This document shows positions 8,880 through 17,715 of a stretch of DNA of 42,157 bases, in pieces (the stretch's first letter is position 1; each line of letters opens with the position of its first letter). The translations under genes were made by a program, and so were the position numbers. This DNA is from a virus. The notes below the pieces were generated by a model. The model was not told the origin of the DNA and searched no databases. It worked only from the letters and a program-made list of their open reading frames with translations. The stretch is from positions 1-42,157 of IMG/VR virus record IMGVR_UViG_3300010430_000146; one strand, 5' to 3'.

Positions 8880-9187
8880 TCCTCAATCACCACCGCTCGA
8901 ATGGTATACCCGTCATTGCTAAGCTTTTCCTCCACCACCCAGGACTGAGCGCCCACATCGATCACGTCGCGCTTCTTGAGAGTGCCAACGTCCTCGGTAA
9001 GCATTTCCGCCTCGGTTCGGCGTTCCGGGGTTTGAGTCTCGCCAGCGGTCGTGAACTCCACATCACGGGAAAGGTGAACGTGAAGGTCGGGCACCACTTC
9101 ACCGCCGTTGTACCGCGTCAGCGTGCAAGGTACGCCCTGGCTCTCCAGCAGGCGGCGGGCCGATCGCTTGAAGGTTCTTTCGCTCAT
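8876..9187 (-). CDS. Head-tail attachment protein (lambda gpFII position)
   Basis: 103 residues, mainly beta with VIDVGAQSWVVEEK and DGYTIRAVVIEE at the C-terminus, a pattern common in head-tail connector proteins of the gpFII group. It lies between the capsid gene and the gpZ-like gene, as gpFII does in lambda. Confidence is limited by short length and lack of a signature motif. Confidence 0.6.
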   Translation of the reverse strand: MSERTFKRSARRLLESQGVPCTLTRYNGGEVVPDLHVHLSRDVEFTTAGETQTPERRTEAEMLTEDVGTLKKRDVIDVGAQSWVVEEKLSNDGYTIRAVVIEE

Positions 9188-9204
9188 AGATCAATCTCCA
9201 CAAA

Positions 9205-9230
9205 CTGAAACGGCCCCGGAATGGGGCCGC
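9205..9230 (-). terminator. Hairpin after the major capsid gene (weak terminator)
   Basis: Perfect 7-bp stem CGGCCCC/GGGGCCG with a 5-base loop lies 16 bases after the capsid stop. Only three T follow directly on the minus strand, so termination may be partial and serve to raise capsid over tail expression, or the stem may protect the capsid mRNA. Confidence 0.5.
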
Positions 9231-9245
9231 TTGGATTTGCAGAGA

Positions 9246-10241
9246 TCAGCCGGTGAGCTTGACCACTGCGTTCGGGCGGGTGCACAGCATGATTGGGTTG
9301 GACTGAGATTCCAGCTCAACACCTTTGTTCATGCGAAGCGGCTCGGTCTTGGAGTAATACGGGAGACCATTGGTACCTACTGTCTCCATGTAGTTGGCTG
9401 GGGCGAATCGGCCGATGAACAGATCAGGGACACCTACCGGTACAGCATAGGCCTCATCGTCACCGACGAACTTCACATTGCCGACCTGTCCACGATACTG
9501 CTCAAAAATCGCACCGGCGAACTCGAATCCACCCCTAACATCATCGCGGTTGGCAGAGCCCTCCTGCCAGCGCTCATAGGATTTCCGAACGTCATCATGA
9601 TCCACAAAATTCTTGAAGTAGTTGCGGCCACAAAGCACCCGGACACCGGTGAAAGACAATCCACCAAGCTGGTCCTCAATCTTGTCCAGCAACTCAAGAA
9701 CCTTCTTGCGCACCTTCGTGGTCGCAGTTCCCAGCACCAGACTGTGAGTGACCTGGCTGATACCAAAGCGACTGAACAGGTCCAACAATACCTTGGTTCC
9801 ATTTGAGTCCAGAATCTGGCCCTTGACTGCTCCAATCATGTGGTGCTCGAGCGTGGCATCGATTTGCCGGCGATGCTTTGCTTGGCGCTTTGCGACATAT
9901 GAAGCGACTGCCTGAACCTCGTCCTCTTCGCCAAAGGCCCGAATACCCTGAATTTCGTCTGCCATGATGGTTGAGCTCTGAGGCAAGTGCAGGGTTTCGA
10001 ACGGAATCATGTTTCGCGGGTCTTTTTCCACGACCAAACCTGGGGCGCCTCGATCAGCGGCCGGCACCAGAGCCAGAGCTGCGCCTTCCTTTTCGATACT
10101 TACGTGAGTGGTTGTCACCCCTTCGTTTTCGAAAAGTCCGAGCGAGCCAATTCGGCCAGGAATATGCGGTGTGTCTTGAATCGCCGCAGTCAGCGATTGG
10201 AGGCTGAAAGCGTCATCGTTAAAAACGTCCATAGAAGCCAT
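9246..10241 (-). CDS. Major capsid protein (lambda gpE family)
   Basis: 331 residues (lambda gpE is 341). SLTAAIQDTPHIPGRIG near the start, ADRGAPGLVVEKDPRN in the middle and the C-terminal GVELESQSNPIMLCTRP are typical of the phage major capsid protein E family. A GGAG site lies before the ATG. The gene follows the small decoration protein gene and is the last of the head-shell group. Confidence 0.88.
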   Translation of the reverse strand: MASMDVFNDDAFSLQSLTAAIQDTPHIPGRIGSLGLFENEGVTTTHVSIEKEGAALALVPAADRGAPGLVVEKDPRNMIPFETLHLPQSSTIMADEIQGIRAFGEEDEVQAVASYVAKRQAKHRRQIDATLEHHMIGAVKGQILDSNGTKVLLDLFSRFGISQVTHSLVLGTATTKVRKKVLELLDKIEDQLGGLSFTGVRVLCGRNYFKNFVDHDDVRKSYERWQEGSANRDDVRGGFEFAGAIFEQYRGQVGNVKFVGDDEAYAVPVGVPDLFIGRFAPANYMETVGTNGLPYYSKTEPLRMNKGVELESQSNPIMLCTRPNAVVKLTG

Positions 10242-10265
10242 GTCGATTTCTCCTGGTAGTCTGAA

Positions 10266-10601
10266 TTAACGGCAGATGATGCCGGCGGCGGCGAGGTCTG
10301 CCTTACCATCGGCGTCGATACCGGTAAGCAATGCCTCTGATACTTCGGCATCACGAGCGATGACGGCCTTCTCCAGATCCGAAGTGGCCGCATCTGCAGC
10401 GCTCCAGAGGATTGCGACGGCGGTTTCAGAGCCGTCACTGGCGCCGGCGTCATAGGCGGTGTATTTGTCAGAGGCGGTGATTTTTCCGAGCACCTGGCCG
10501 GCGGGGTAATTCCCACCAGTGACCGTTACCTGCTCGCGTGAACGACTGCCGTTAGCTTCTGAGACCAGAAATTCACCGGCGCGGGTTGCTTCAGTAGCCA
10601 T
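10266..10601 (-). CDS. Head decoration protein (lambda gpD family)
   Basis: 111 residues (gpD is 110). It begins with the disordered arm MATEATRAGEFLVSEANG, then beta strands with GNYPAGQVLGKIT and acidic-alanine runs. Trimers of gpD-type proteins stabilise the expanded capsid after packaging. It lies between the protease and the capsid gene, as in lambda. Confidence 0.85.
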   Translation of the reverse strand: MATEATRAGEFLVSEANGSRSREQVTVTGGNYPAGQVLGKITASDKYTAYDAGASDGSETAVAILWSAADAATSDLEKAVIARDAEVSEALLTGIDADGKADLAAAGIICR

Positions 10602-10616
10602 GATTAACCTCCAGGG

Positions 10617-11684
10617 TTATCGTTGGTTCAGTTGGTTGTATGCCTTCGAGAAGTCAGGCTGTTTTGCTTTGCCCGGGCCGGGCGTGTGGTGATGATCCAG
10701 ATCCTGATCAGTCAGGGCTTTCGCCTCGGTGATCGCAGTCCGGAGCATCTGTGTGGGATTGGAGATGTGCTGCATCAGGACATTAGCGTCCAGTCCGCCA
10801 GCAGCGGCAATGTCTTTAACTTCTGCGGCGAGTTTCAGGCGAGCCTCAACGGTGGCAAGCGGGAGCTTTTCCTTGGCCATGGCAACGGCCATGGATTCCA
10901 GACCAGCCTCGGCACACATGGAGATCACTTCGTCTGCGGTTGCAGCGGCCGGGTTCTTGAAGGCTTCCAACTCAGTCCGCAATTCATCCAGGGACTTCTT
11001 CTGCGCTTCAAGCTGCGCCTTGTAGCCGGCTGCTTCGGCCTCGGCAGCGCGGATCTTGCCCTGCATTTCGATCTGCTGCCGGAACTGGGCTGGGTCTGCA
11101 CTGGCCACGGCTTTCAGCTTGGCGTCTTTGTCAGTCGCGAAGCCCCATTCAATGGCTTCGTCAGCGCCCATGTATACATCGCCGCGATCCAGCAGTTCGT
11201 TGATCTCGTCGGCCGACTTCCCGGTGCTGGCGACGTACGCATCAACAATGGCGTTATCGATCGCAGCAATGCCGGCAGCATGCTCTTCCAGTTCCTTACG
11301 GCTGTAGAAGCCCATCATCAGAGTTGATGCACGGTGAGTCATGATGCTTGTGCCAACGCCCATGGTCCGGGTGTCGCCACCGAGCATGATCACCGTGGCA
11401 ATACTGGCCGCCATTCCGGTGACCCGAACATGAACTTCCGCATCATGGTTTTTCAGGTAGTTCATAATCCGAACGCCTGAAGCTACATCACCGCCTGGGC
11501 TGTTCAGCTCCAGATCAATGCGGTCCAGTTCGCCGAGGGCATCCACCGCTTCGATGAACTCGCGGGCTGGCTGTTCGCCGGTGAAGTCGGCCACCCAATC
11601 CGGAGCCCAGTCCGAACCAATGGCCCGGTCAATAACTACCTTGGCCGTCCGGTCACCGGAAGCCTGTGCTTTGAACCATGGCAT
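10617..11684 (-). CDS. Head maturation protease, ClpP/S49-like (lambda gpC position)
   Basis: 355 residues. The N-terminal 190 residues carry a ClpP fold: LNSPGGDVASG at 60-70, the nucleophile Ser94 in GMAASIATVIMLGGD, and His117 in MTHRAS. The C-terminal half is a long charged helical region (about 200-270) then an alpha domain, probably the scaffold part, as in lambda where C and the nested Nu3 share sequence. An internal start for a separate scaffold is possible but I cannot fix it. It processes the portal/scaffold during prohead maturation. It sits between portal and decoration genes. Confidence 0.85.
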   Translation of the reverse strand: MPWFKAQASGDRTAKVVIDRAIGSDWAPDWVADFTGEQPAREFIEAVDALGELDRIDLELNSPGGDVASGVRIMNYLKNHDAEVHVRVTGMAASIATVIMLGGDTRTMGVGTSIMTHRASTLMMGFYSRKELEEHAAGIAAIDNAIVDAYVASTGKSADEINELLDRGDVYMGADEAIEWGFATDKDAKLKAVASADPAQFRQQIEMQGKIRAAEAEAAGYKAQLEAQKKSLDELRTELEAFKNPAAATADEVISMCAEAGLESMAVAMAKEKLPLATVEARLKLAAEVKDIAAAGGLDANVLMQHISNPTQMLRTAITEAKALTDQDLDHHHTPGPGKAKQPDFSKAYNQLNQR

Positions 11685-11687
11685 TGT

Positions 11688-13127
11688 TTATTCCTCTTCG
11701 GTGAGCTCCGCCTTGCGGAGCATGTCTGACTTGCGTTTGCGTGCGTTGACGTTGGCCTGCTGGATATCCTTACCGCGATAACCACGCTTGGCGGTGGCGG
11801 CGTCCAGGCTTTCCAGGTCGTTCTCGATTTCCTTCACGACTGCGTTAACGTCTTGCTCGGGGTGAATGTGCGGCCAGCGCTGGGTGCGCCAGTCACGGCG
11901 GTTGTAGTCGTCATACCGCTCGGCATAGCCCGGGGCGCGAACAGCACCGGTCAGAACGGCGGCATCGGTGAACCAGAACCCAACCCGCTCACAAACCTGA
12001 TGGATGGCCAGATGGTCCTGGGCCATTTCGATCTCGCGGCGGTATTCGTTGATCATTGCCCGGTACACACGATCATTGATGTTCTTCCAGTCACCGGTCA
12101 TCAACTCATAGAGCGACTTGGTTCCGGCAGCGATGGCCAGCAATTGCTGGCGCTGGAAGTCGGAATAGCCGGCACCGGTGTTGTCGCCATCGAACAGAGT
12201 GAGCTTCTCGCCGGCGGCGCCAGTCAGCACAGTGCCGGGCTGGGCGTTGATTTCCGGTAGCGGATCGTCCTCATCCACCGGCTCACCGGTGACCGGGTCG
12301 AACTTCCAATCGGCATCGCCGGTGTAGTCCTTTGCCAGAAAACCAGTGAATGGTGCCCGGGTTTCCTTACGCACCAGTTCGCTGTCTTCGTAGCTGTCAT
12401 AGGTCTTGGCCCGAAGTAAGGCCTGAACTACGTCCGGCTCTCCCCTCACCTGCCCGGGGCGAATCGGCAGATAGTGGTGAATCACCTGGCTTGCCGGAAC
12501 CCGGATGGTTTGGCGCGACATCATGCTGCCGTCCGCATCCTGCGGATGCTCGGTATACATGTGGTAGGCCACGCGCTGACCGCGCTTATTGAACTCGATG
12601 CCGGCGATGATGCGGTTCCCGTTCGGGCGGGTTTCGTTCATCGTCTCCGGCACATGGTCCGGTTCGATAACCTGCAGCTGAATCGGAACGGCCATGCCAA
12701 ACGATGCCGGCCGGGAGCGCAGCCGGATGAACACTTCGCCCGCGCTGCGACGACTCCGGCAGGACTGCGCCAGTTGGCCGTAGAAATCCAGTACGCCGTC
12801 CGGGCTGGACATTCCCGTCCATGGCGTCCAGAGGTCAGACAGCCCTTCGTTGAACTCGTCGTTGCTGGACTCGAACAGCGGTGTGATACCGGTGCCGATC
12901 TCATTGGCCACGTTGCGGCTGATGGCGCGCTCAAGCCATGGGTTATTCCGGTAGGCTTGGCGGGCCCGGTTGCGCAGGGTGTTCAGGCTGCCGTTCAATG
13001 CGCGGTTTGGGCCAGTGGCGGGGGCGCTCCATCCGGAGGCCCGGCGGCCCTGGGTTGCGCCTTCATACGCCTGAGCTTTGAACTGTGGCACTTCACCAGC
13101 GCGAACACGGATTCTTGGCTTGGTCAC
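11688..13127 (-). CDS. Portal protein (lambda gpB family)
   Basis: 479 residues (lambda gpB 533). Signatures are NTLRNRARQAYRNNPWLERAI near the N-terminus, the helix-loop region with QVIEPDHVPE, and the FQRQQLLAIAAG stretch before the C-terminal wing. The portal forms the dodecameric ring for DNA entry and tail docking. It starts one base after the stop of the gpW-like gene and precedes the protease. Confidence 0.88.
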   Translation of the reverse strand: MTKPRIRVRAGEVPQFKAQAYEGATQGRRASGWSAPATGPNRALNGSLNTLRNRARQAYRNNPWLERAISRNVANEIGTGITPLFESSNDEFNEGLSDLWTPWTGMSSPDGVLDFYGQLAQSCRSRRSAGEVFIRLRSRPASFGMAVPIQLQVIEPDHVPETMNETRPNGNRIIAGIEFNKRGQRVAYHMYTEHPQDADGSMMSRQTIRVPASQVIHHYLPIRPGQVRGEPDVVQALLRAKTYDSYEDSELVRKETRAPFTGFLAKDYTGDADWKFDPVTGEPVDEDDPLPEINAQPGTVLTGAAGEKLTLFDGDNTGAGYSDFQRQQLLAIAAGTKSLYELMTGDWKNINDRVYRAMINEYRREIEMAQDHLAIHQVCERVGFWFTDAAVLTGAVRAPGYAERYDDYNRRDWRTQRWPHIHPEQDVNAVVKEIENDLESLDAATAKRGYRGKDIQQANVNARKRKSDMLRKAELTEEE

Positions 13128-13128
13128 C

Positions 13129-13338
13129 TTAAACCCCCTTGTTCACGTTCAGGCGAACCCCGCGCTTGGGCGCTTTGCCGCCTTTTGCATCGAGCGATTC
13201 TTGAATGTGTTGCTTGGCTCTCATCAGTTCGTTGATGGAGCGGTACCGGACGCGCTTTCCGTCCGCAAACTGCACTTCCAGCTCGCCGGTCGCAATCGCG
13301 TCATTGATTGCTGTCAGATCGTCCTGTGTAAATGCCAT
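13129..13338 (-). CDS. Head-tail joining protein (gpW-like)
   Basis: 69 residues (lambda gpW 68), starting MAFTQDDLTAINDAIATGEL. The pattern of an N-terminal helix, then a short beta hairpin around ADGKRVRYRS, then a second helix matches gpW. The ATG shares one base with the terminase stop (TGATG), so this start is preferred over in-frame starts further upstream inside the terminase gene. gpW binds the portal and stabilises packaged DNA. Confidence 0.8.
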   Translation of the reverse strand: MAFTQDDLTAINDAIATGELEVQFADGKRVRYRSINELMRAKQHIQESLDAKGGKAPKRGVRLNVNKGV

Positions 13339-15392
13339 CACTGAAACCTGATTCGGGAGCGCCGTTTCTGGCGTTGAGCCGGTGGCACTGTTGATTTGCG
13401 GGTTGCGGAGCGTTCGCCATCGGCCTGGATCTCGGAGTTGTTGTCCCAGTCCCGGGCCCACGGCGGGGGCGATGCCCAGTTGATCTTGTCGTAGCCGTAG
13501 AGCGTGGCCACCACATCGGCGTACACACAGAGGTCGAAGGCTTCGTTGGGCGCCTTGCCTGGCTTCTGCCACTTGCCGTTGGTCAGTCGCTGTTCGTACG
13601 TCAGCTCGTCAAAGAACCATTCACCCAGCCAGTCCGGGAAATGGAAGTAGTTCGGGCCGGGCTCTTCTCGCTCAAGGGCGTTGCTGATCGTGTCTTTCAC
13701 CAGGTTGGTGTTGATCAGGTACAGCGGTACATCGCCCTTGGCGTTGGCGTGTCGGTCTTTCCGACCGGTGTTGTCTGGCCAGGTTTCCTTAACCCGGGGC
13801 GCCGAGCGGGAACTGCCGCCCTTCAGTAGCCGCACCTTTCGGTGCAGGCCCTGGCGTTTCAGGATTCGGTAGAACTGGTATGCGCTTTCAGTAACCGAGG
13901 CGTGGCCGCCGTTCTTGCCTTCACCACCAGTATCGATGCCAGTAGCCAGCACCGGCATTTCACGGCCACTGCCGTCCGTCAGCGGATACTTTCGGGTGAT
14001 CACGTGGGTGATCAGCAGGTTCCAGTCCTCGATATGGCCTGCAGGATCAATTCGCAGTTTTTCACCGTTGTCGTCGGTTCTCTCCGACATCCGAAGGCTA
14101 AACCGGTCGATAACCCAGCGCTCCCGGTGTTCGCCGTAGCCAAACACCTGGACAACGAAGCGGCGCTTCTTGCCGCCCTGCACGTCCACTGAAGCAAACA
14201 GGCTGCGAACACCTTCCGGCACCACACGCTCACCGAGAGATTCCGCACGCTCCTGAATGGCATCGCGGCTGCGCACGTTCTCCGCTTTCCGGTATTGGTA
14301 CGGCCTGCCCCAATCTGTGTTGATCGTGGTCTTCAGCTTTTCCTGGCTGCCGGTCTGTTCGTAGACTTCCTCAGCCTGCTTGAGCTTTGCCGCCAGGCTC
14401 TCCCAGGTCTGGAATGTGGCTGCTGGGCCTTCCATCCAGAAACTGGCAATTCGGGTTTGTCGGGGCTCCCCGATCAGCTCACCGGCTGGCGTCAGGCTGC
14501 AACCTTCCGGTATCCATTCAGCCCGGGCGTTGAGCTTTCGCTTGCCTTCGGCAACCACGCCGCAATGCGGGCAAAACGGCTTCGCGGCATCGATGTTGAA
14601 GTTCTCAAGGATTGGCTGGAACCATTCGTCACAGCTGGTGCACTGCCAATACAGCCTTTCCCGGGTGCCAAGGTTGTAGAGCGCAAGCGCACCCTTGGTC
14701 GGTGGCGCCAGATGCGGCCGTTCCGGATCCGGCTTCCAGTCTGCATCTGTAATCTCCCAGCCCGGAGAGGTCTCAACCAGAGTCATGCCCGAAGACATAA
14801 AGGTCTGGGTCCGCTTGGATGCCAGGCTGAACGGGTCGCCCTCGCCGTTCAGGTCTTCGTCCAGGCGGTCGTAATCCGTGAGGGCCACGAACCGGTAATC
14901 GGAACTCGATAGAACGTTAACCGTGGGCCACTTGATGCCGAGGTAGTTTCCGGCCTTGAACGTTTTGTCGTGGACGTTGTTGTCATGGCCGTGCGGACTC
15001 ATCAAATCCGCCAGCTTCGGTGAACTCCGAAGCATGCGGTCTATCCGCTTCTTGCTGTATTCCCGGGCCTTATCCTCGCTGATCTGAACTATCAGCATAT
15101 CGCCGGGGTCGCAGCTGACCACGTAGGCCACCCACCCATCCAGCAGGCAGTTGGTTTTGCCAGAACGGGCCGGACCAATAAAGATCACCGCGTCATACTT
15201 CCGGCTGGACAGACAGTCCATTGGCCGGTTCATATAGGGCGTCAGGTCTTTGCGGAACTGGTCGATCTTGCCGCCGCCGTCCACCACCTTCATGTATTCG
15301 ACGGCGGCATCGCTGACATTGATTCGACGGGGCGCCTTGATGAGTTCGGCAATCTGGCGTTTGATCTGTGAAGCACAGGCCAGTGAGCTCAC
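13338..15392 (-). CDS. Terminase large subunit (GpA family)
   Basis: 684 residues (lambda gpA 641). The ATPase domain shows a Walker A-like GPARSGKT at 73-80 and a Walker B-like region VALTDYDRLDE at 169-179. A four-cysteine zinc pair (CTSC and CPHC) lies near 255-285. The nuclease half has FASVDVQGG, GIDTGGEG and DLCVYADV, which can supply the RNase H-like acidic residues. It cuts concatemers and pumps DNA into the prohead. It overlaps the small subunit gene upstream by 4 bases. Confidence 0.92.
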   Translation of the reverse strand: MSSLACASQIKRQIAELIKAPRRINVSDAAVEYMKVVDGGGKIDQFRKDLTPYMNRPMDCLSSRKYDAVIFIGPARSGKTNCLLDGWVAYVVSCDPGDMLIVQISEDKAREYSKKRIDRMLRSSPKLADLMSPHGHDNNVHDKTFKAGNYLGIKWPTVNVLSSSDYRFVALTDYDRLDEDLNGEGDPFSLASKRTQTFMSSGMTLVETSPGWEITDADWKPDPERPHLAPPTKGALALYNLGTRERLYWQCTSCDEWFQPILENFNIDAAKPFCPHCGVVAEGKRKLNARAEWIPEGCSLTPAGELIGEPRQTRIASFWMEGPAATFQTWESLAAKLKQAEEVYEQTGSQEKLKTTINTDWGRPYQYRKAENVRSRDAIQERAESLGERVVPEGVRSLFASVDVQGGKKRRFVVQVFGYGEHRERWVIDRFSLRMSERTDDNGEKLRIDPAGHIEDWNLLITHVITRKYPLTDGSGREMPVLATGIDTGGEGKNGGHASVTESAYQFYRILKRQGLHRKVRLLKGGSSRSAPRVKETWPDNTGRKDRHANAKGDVPLYLINTNLVKDTISNALEREEPGPNYFHFPDWLGEWFFDELTYEQRLTNGKWQKPGKAPNEAFDLCVYADVVATLYGYDKINWASPPPWARDWDNNSEIQADGERSATRKSTVPPAQRQKRRSRIRFQ

Positions 15393-15889
15393 TCTTCGTC
15401 GTCCTCGTCTTGCATTATCCGTAGGTACATCTGTTCACGCAGCGCATCCACGCTGTCCTGAACTCTGGTGATTGCTTCCGGAGGCAAATCGCAGTCACGC
15501 TCGAGAATGTCCGGCAGGCTATCCAGCGTGGTGGTCACCGCCTTGGCCAACTTGCTCATCTCCAGGTGGACTTCTTCGGCTGCCAGCAATTGGCGAAGCT
15601 CTTTCTCAAGCTTTACCCGTTCGTTCTCCGACTGATACCAGGCTTTCCGCTCTGAGGGCGGGAGGTTCGACGGGTCGTCTTCCGGATCGAACAGAACGTG
15701 TTCAGAAAACAGGGCCGGCCCAACGTCCCGAAGTGCGTAGGTGGGATAGCCGTTCTTTTTGCCGCTCGGCGTTATCCGACTGTCTTCGAGGCGGCGAGCA
15801 ACAGTCTTGCGGTCCATGCCGAAGGCACGGGCAATCTGACTGATCGACCAGTTGTGCGCATCAGCAATGCTGTTGACTTCGCCTGCCAC
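15389..15889 (-). CDS. Terminase small subunit (DUF1441 / Nu1-like)
   Basis: 166 residues from a GTG at 15889. The N-terminal VNSIADAHNWSISQIARAFG is the DUF1441 opening, a winged helix like lambda Nu1, with DRKTVARRLED as the recognition helix. A charged helix (residues 80-120) and an acidic C-terminus (QDEDDEE) follow, probably the oligomer and large-subunit contacts. It binds cos/pac DNA. First gene of the packaging group, after a 227-base gap with a terminator. Confidence 0.82.
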   Translation of the reverse strand: MAGEVNSIADAHNWSISQIARAFGMDRKTVARRLEDSRITPSGKKNGYPTYALRDVGPALFSEHVLFDPEDDPSNLPPSERKAWYQSENERVKLEKELRQLLAAEEVHLEMSKLAKAVTTTLDSLPDILERDCDLPPEAITRVQDSVDALREQMYLRIMQDEDDEE

Positions 15890-15954
15890 ATCGTTCTCGC
15901 TCGTTGCCTCGGATACTCAGATGAATCAGATTTAAGTGATTGTTTTTACAGGCA

Positions 15955-15980
15955 CAAAAAAAGACCTCTGGTGAGGCCTC
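15955..15980 (-). terminator. Intrinsic terminator before the packaging genes
   Basis: A 7-bp stem (one G-U) with a 4-base loop at 15962-15979, followed on the minus strand by seven T. It separates the three tail-like genes at 16117-18893 from terminase. The rest of the 15890-16116 gap holds no gene; the cos or pac site would be expected here but I cannot identify it. Confidence 0.75.
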
Positions 15981-16116
15981 ATACGGCGCCAAAAATTTTA
16001 CGAAAACCGCGTGGTTGCACCGTCCCCGCGGGGTTTTGCCGGCCCCAGGGTCCCCGGAGATTTCCGGCGAGGTACAGCCGGGGCGGGCTTCAAAGCTCGG
16101 GCGGGCACTGTAATCT

Positions 16117-16464
16117 TCACGCCGACACCACAAACTCGGTGGGGCCATCGGAAACGCAGCGCACCGCAGTCACAACTGAGGCCATCACAGCGCTTGTGAA
16201 TGTAGAAACATCCCCGGCATCCCAAGGACGAGCCTGGGGGGAGCCGGTTTCCAAATCCTCAACCGTGGCCTGGGTCCACTCAACGCGCGCGGATCCGCTG
16301 GAAGGCGCGACACTCAGGCAAACATCACCAATACCGGAGGGAATGATTAGCCAGTCACCTGTGGCGGCGTTCACTGTTTCGGAATGGAAATAGTGCTGCT
16401 TTGCGTCGGCATTGGTTTCAAAGGTTTCGTCTGTCTGATCAGCTGTAAGTGTGTTCACTGGCAT
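16117..16464 (-). CDS. Hypothetical protein of the tail-like group
   Basis: 115 residues with an acidic N-terminus (LTADQTDETFETNADAKQ) followed by a beta-rich part. No motif recognised and no signal peptide. It follows the LamG-like gene by 6 bases. The size and beta pattern would fit a small virion or fibre accessory protein, but function is not known. Confidence 0.55.
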   Translation of the reverse strand: MPVNTLTADQTDETFETNADAKQHYFHSETVNAATGDWLIIPSGIGDVCLSVAPSSGSARVEWTQATVEDLETGSPQARPWDAGDVSTFTSAVMASVVTAVRCVSDGPTEFVVSA

Positions 16465-16470
16465 GGCGAA

Positions 16471-17715
16471 TTACCTGAATAGTGGCTTGAACAATGACTT
16501 TTCGAGCGCTGAGAACAGGGAGCGGAACAGGCCTTCACCCTCAACCACCACGCTGCCATCCGAAACGGTTATGGTCCGGTCGAACTGATAGTCTTGGCCG
16601 GTCTCAGGAACAAACACGCCCAGCGTGACCGTGGTTACACCGTTGGCCACCGGGGTGGCATAGCTGGCAACGTCCTTGTGGAAGCCATCGTCAGCTTCCA
16701 GGGCGTTCCAGTTGATGGTGACCACAGAAGCGTTGGCATCCGCGATCACCTTCCACTCATAGGCCTGAGTGGTTGCGTAGGCGTTGGGATAGCTCAGCGA
16801 GTTTTCGCTGTACTCCGCCTCAGTCGCTGGGTGTGTCAGCTGGTCCCGGTCGTAGCTGTTGGCGTAAGCAATCGTTGCGCCAGCAGTGGTGCCATCAACG
16901 CTGACCACCAGATCGGCCGTGTCATCGTCGGCGATCAGGGGTGGTTCGTAGCTGTAGGTTTCGGTACCGGCCCCGGTGTTTTCAGAAACAAAGGTGATGT
17001 TGCTGCCGGCTTCACCGTTGATGGTGATGCCTGTTGGCGCATTCTCGTTGCCGGAGAGCGTGAAAGTGGCTGGCTGGGATTCGTCGGTTATGTCGTCGGC
17101 AGTGGTGGTGATTGAGGGACCTGAAGCACCCCAGGCTGCATTCAGATCAGCAAAGCCAGTAAGTGTTCCACTGTTACCCAGCGCGCCACTATCGTTTACA
17201 GCGTCCCCGGCTCCCTCATCAAGCAAATACAAACTTGAATTAGCCGGCGTCTCAAGATCAGTCAAAGCTACGGAATGCAGCACTGCACCTGCAGGAAGAA
17301 ACTCGCTTACCCCGCCGCGAGAGCCCAGGTGAGTTACCGTGTAGTCAACAAGCTCTTTTCCCGCATCGAAAGTGAGGGTTTCTGAAGGGCTCGCGGCGTC
17401 ATCAAAGTAAACTTCAACCGAATTGCTGGCCACCACCCGCAGAGCTATCTTTTTGACGACTTGGTACGCAACGCCAGTGCTCAGATACTTAAATTGGACG
17501 CTGGAACCCGCCCCTTCATAATTGAAAGCGTAGTTATCATTCCCAACGCGGACTGCACCTTTATTGTCATTCTTGCCAATCAATGAGGCAAAAACGTTGT
17601 AGCCAAGATCACCCGGGAACTCGAATTCGATTTCAACTTCAAAGTTCAATGGATTCGACGGTTTCCACGGCGAGACGAGAACAACCGTTCCCACTCCATC
17701 GAAATAGAGTGCCAT
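16471..17715 (-). CDS. LamG-like putative tail fibre/spike protein
   Basis: 414 residues. Residues 1-150 look like a LamG/concanavalin fold: MALYFDGVGTVVLV, LRVVASNSVEVYFDD and LDEGAGDAVNDSG resemble sugar-binding jelly rolls. The middle has Ig-like repeats (ATFTLSGNENAPTGITING). The last 20 residues are a repeat of L-F motifs (GLFRSLFSALEKSLFKPLFR), seen in some phage tail proteins as an anchoring tail. It overlaps the upstream gene by one base. It probably adds receptor or capsule binding, by inference. Confidence 0.55.
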   Translation of the reverse strand: MALYFDGVGTVVLVSPWKPSNPLNFEVEIEFEFPGDLGYNVFASLIGKNDNKGAVRVGNDNYAFNYEGAGSSVQFKYLSTGVAYQVVKKIALRVVASNSVEVYFDDAASPSETLTFDAGKELVDYTVTHLGSRGGVSEFLPAGAVLHSVALTDLETPANSSLYLLDEGAGDAVNDSGALGNSGTLTGFADLNAAWGASGPSITTTADDITDESQPATFTLSGNENAPTGITINGEAGSNITFVSENTGAGTETYSYEPPLIADDDTADLVVSVDGTTAGATIAYANSYDRDQLTHPATEAEYSENSLSYPNAYATTQAYEWKVIADANASVVTINWNALEADDGFHKDVASYATPVANGVTTVTLGVFVPETGQDYQFDRTITVSDGSVVVEGEGLFRSLFSALEKSLFKPLFR

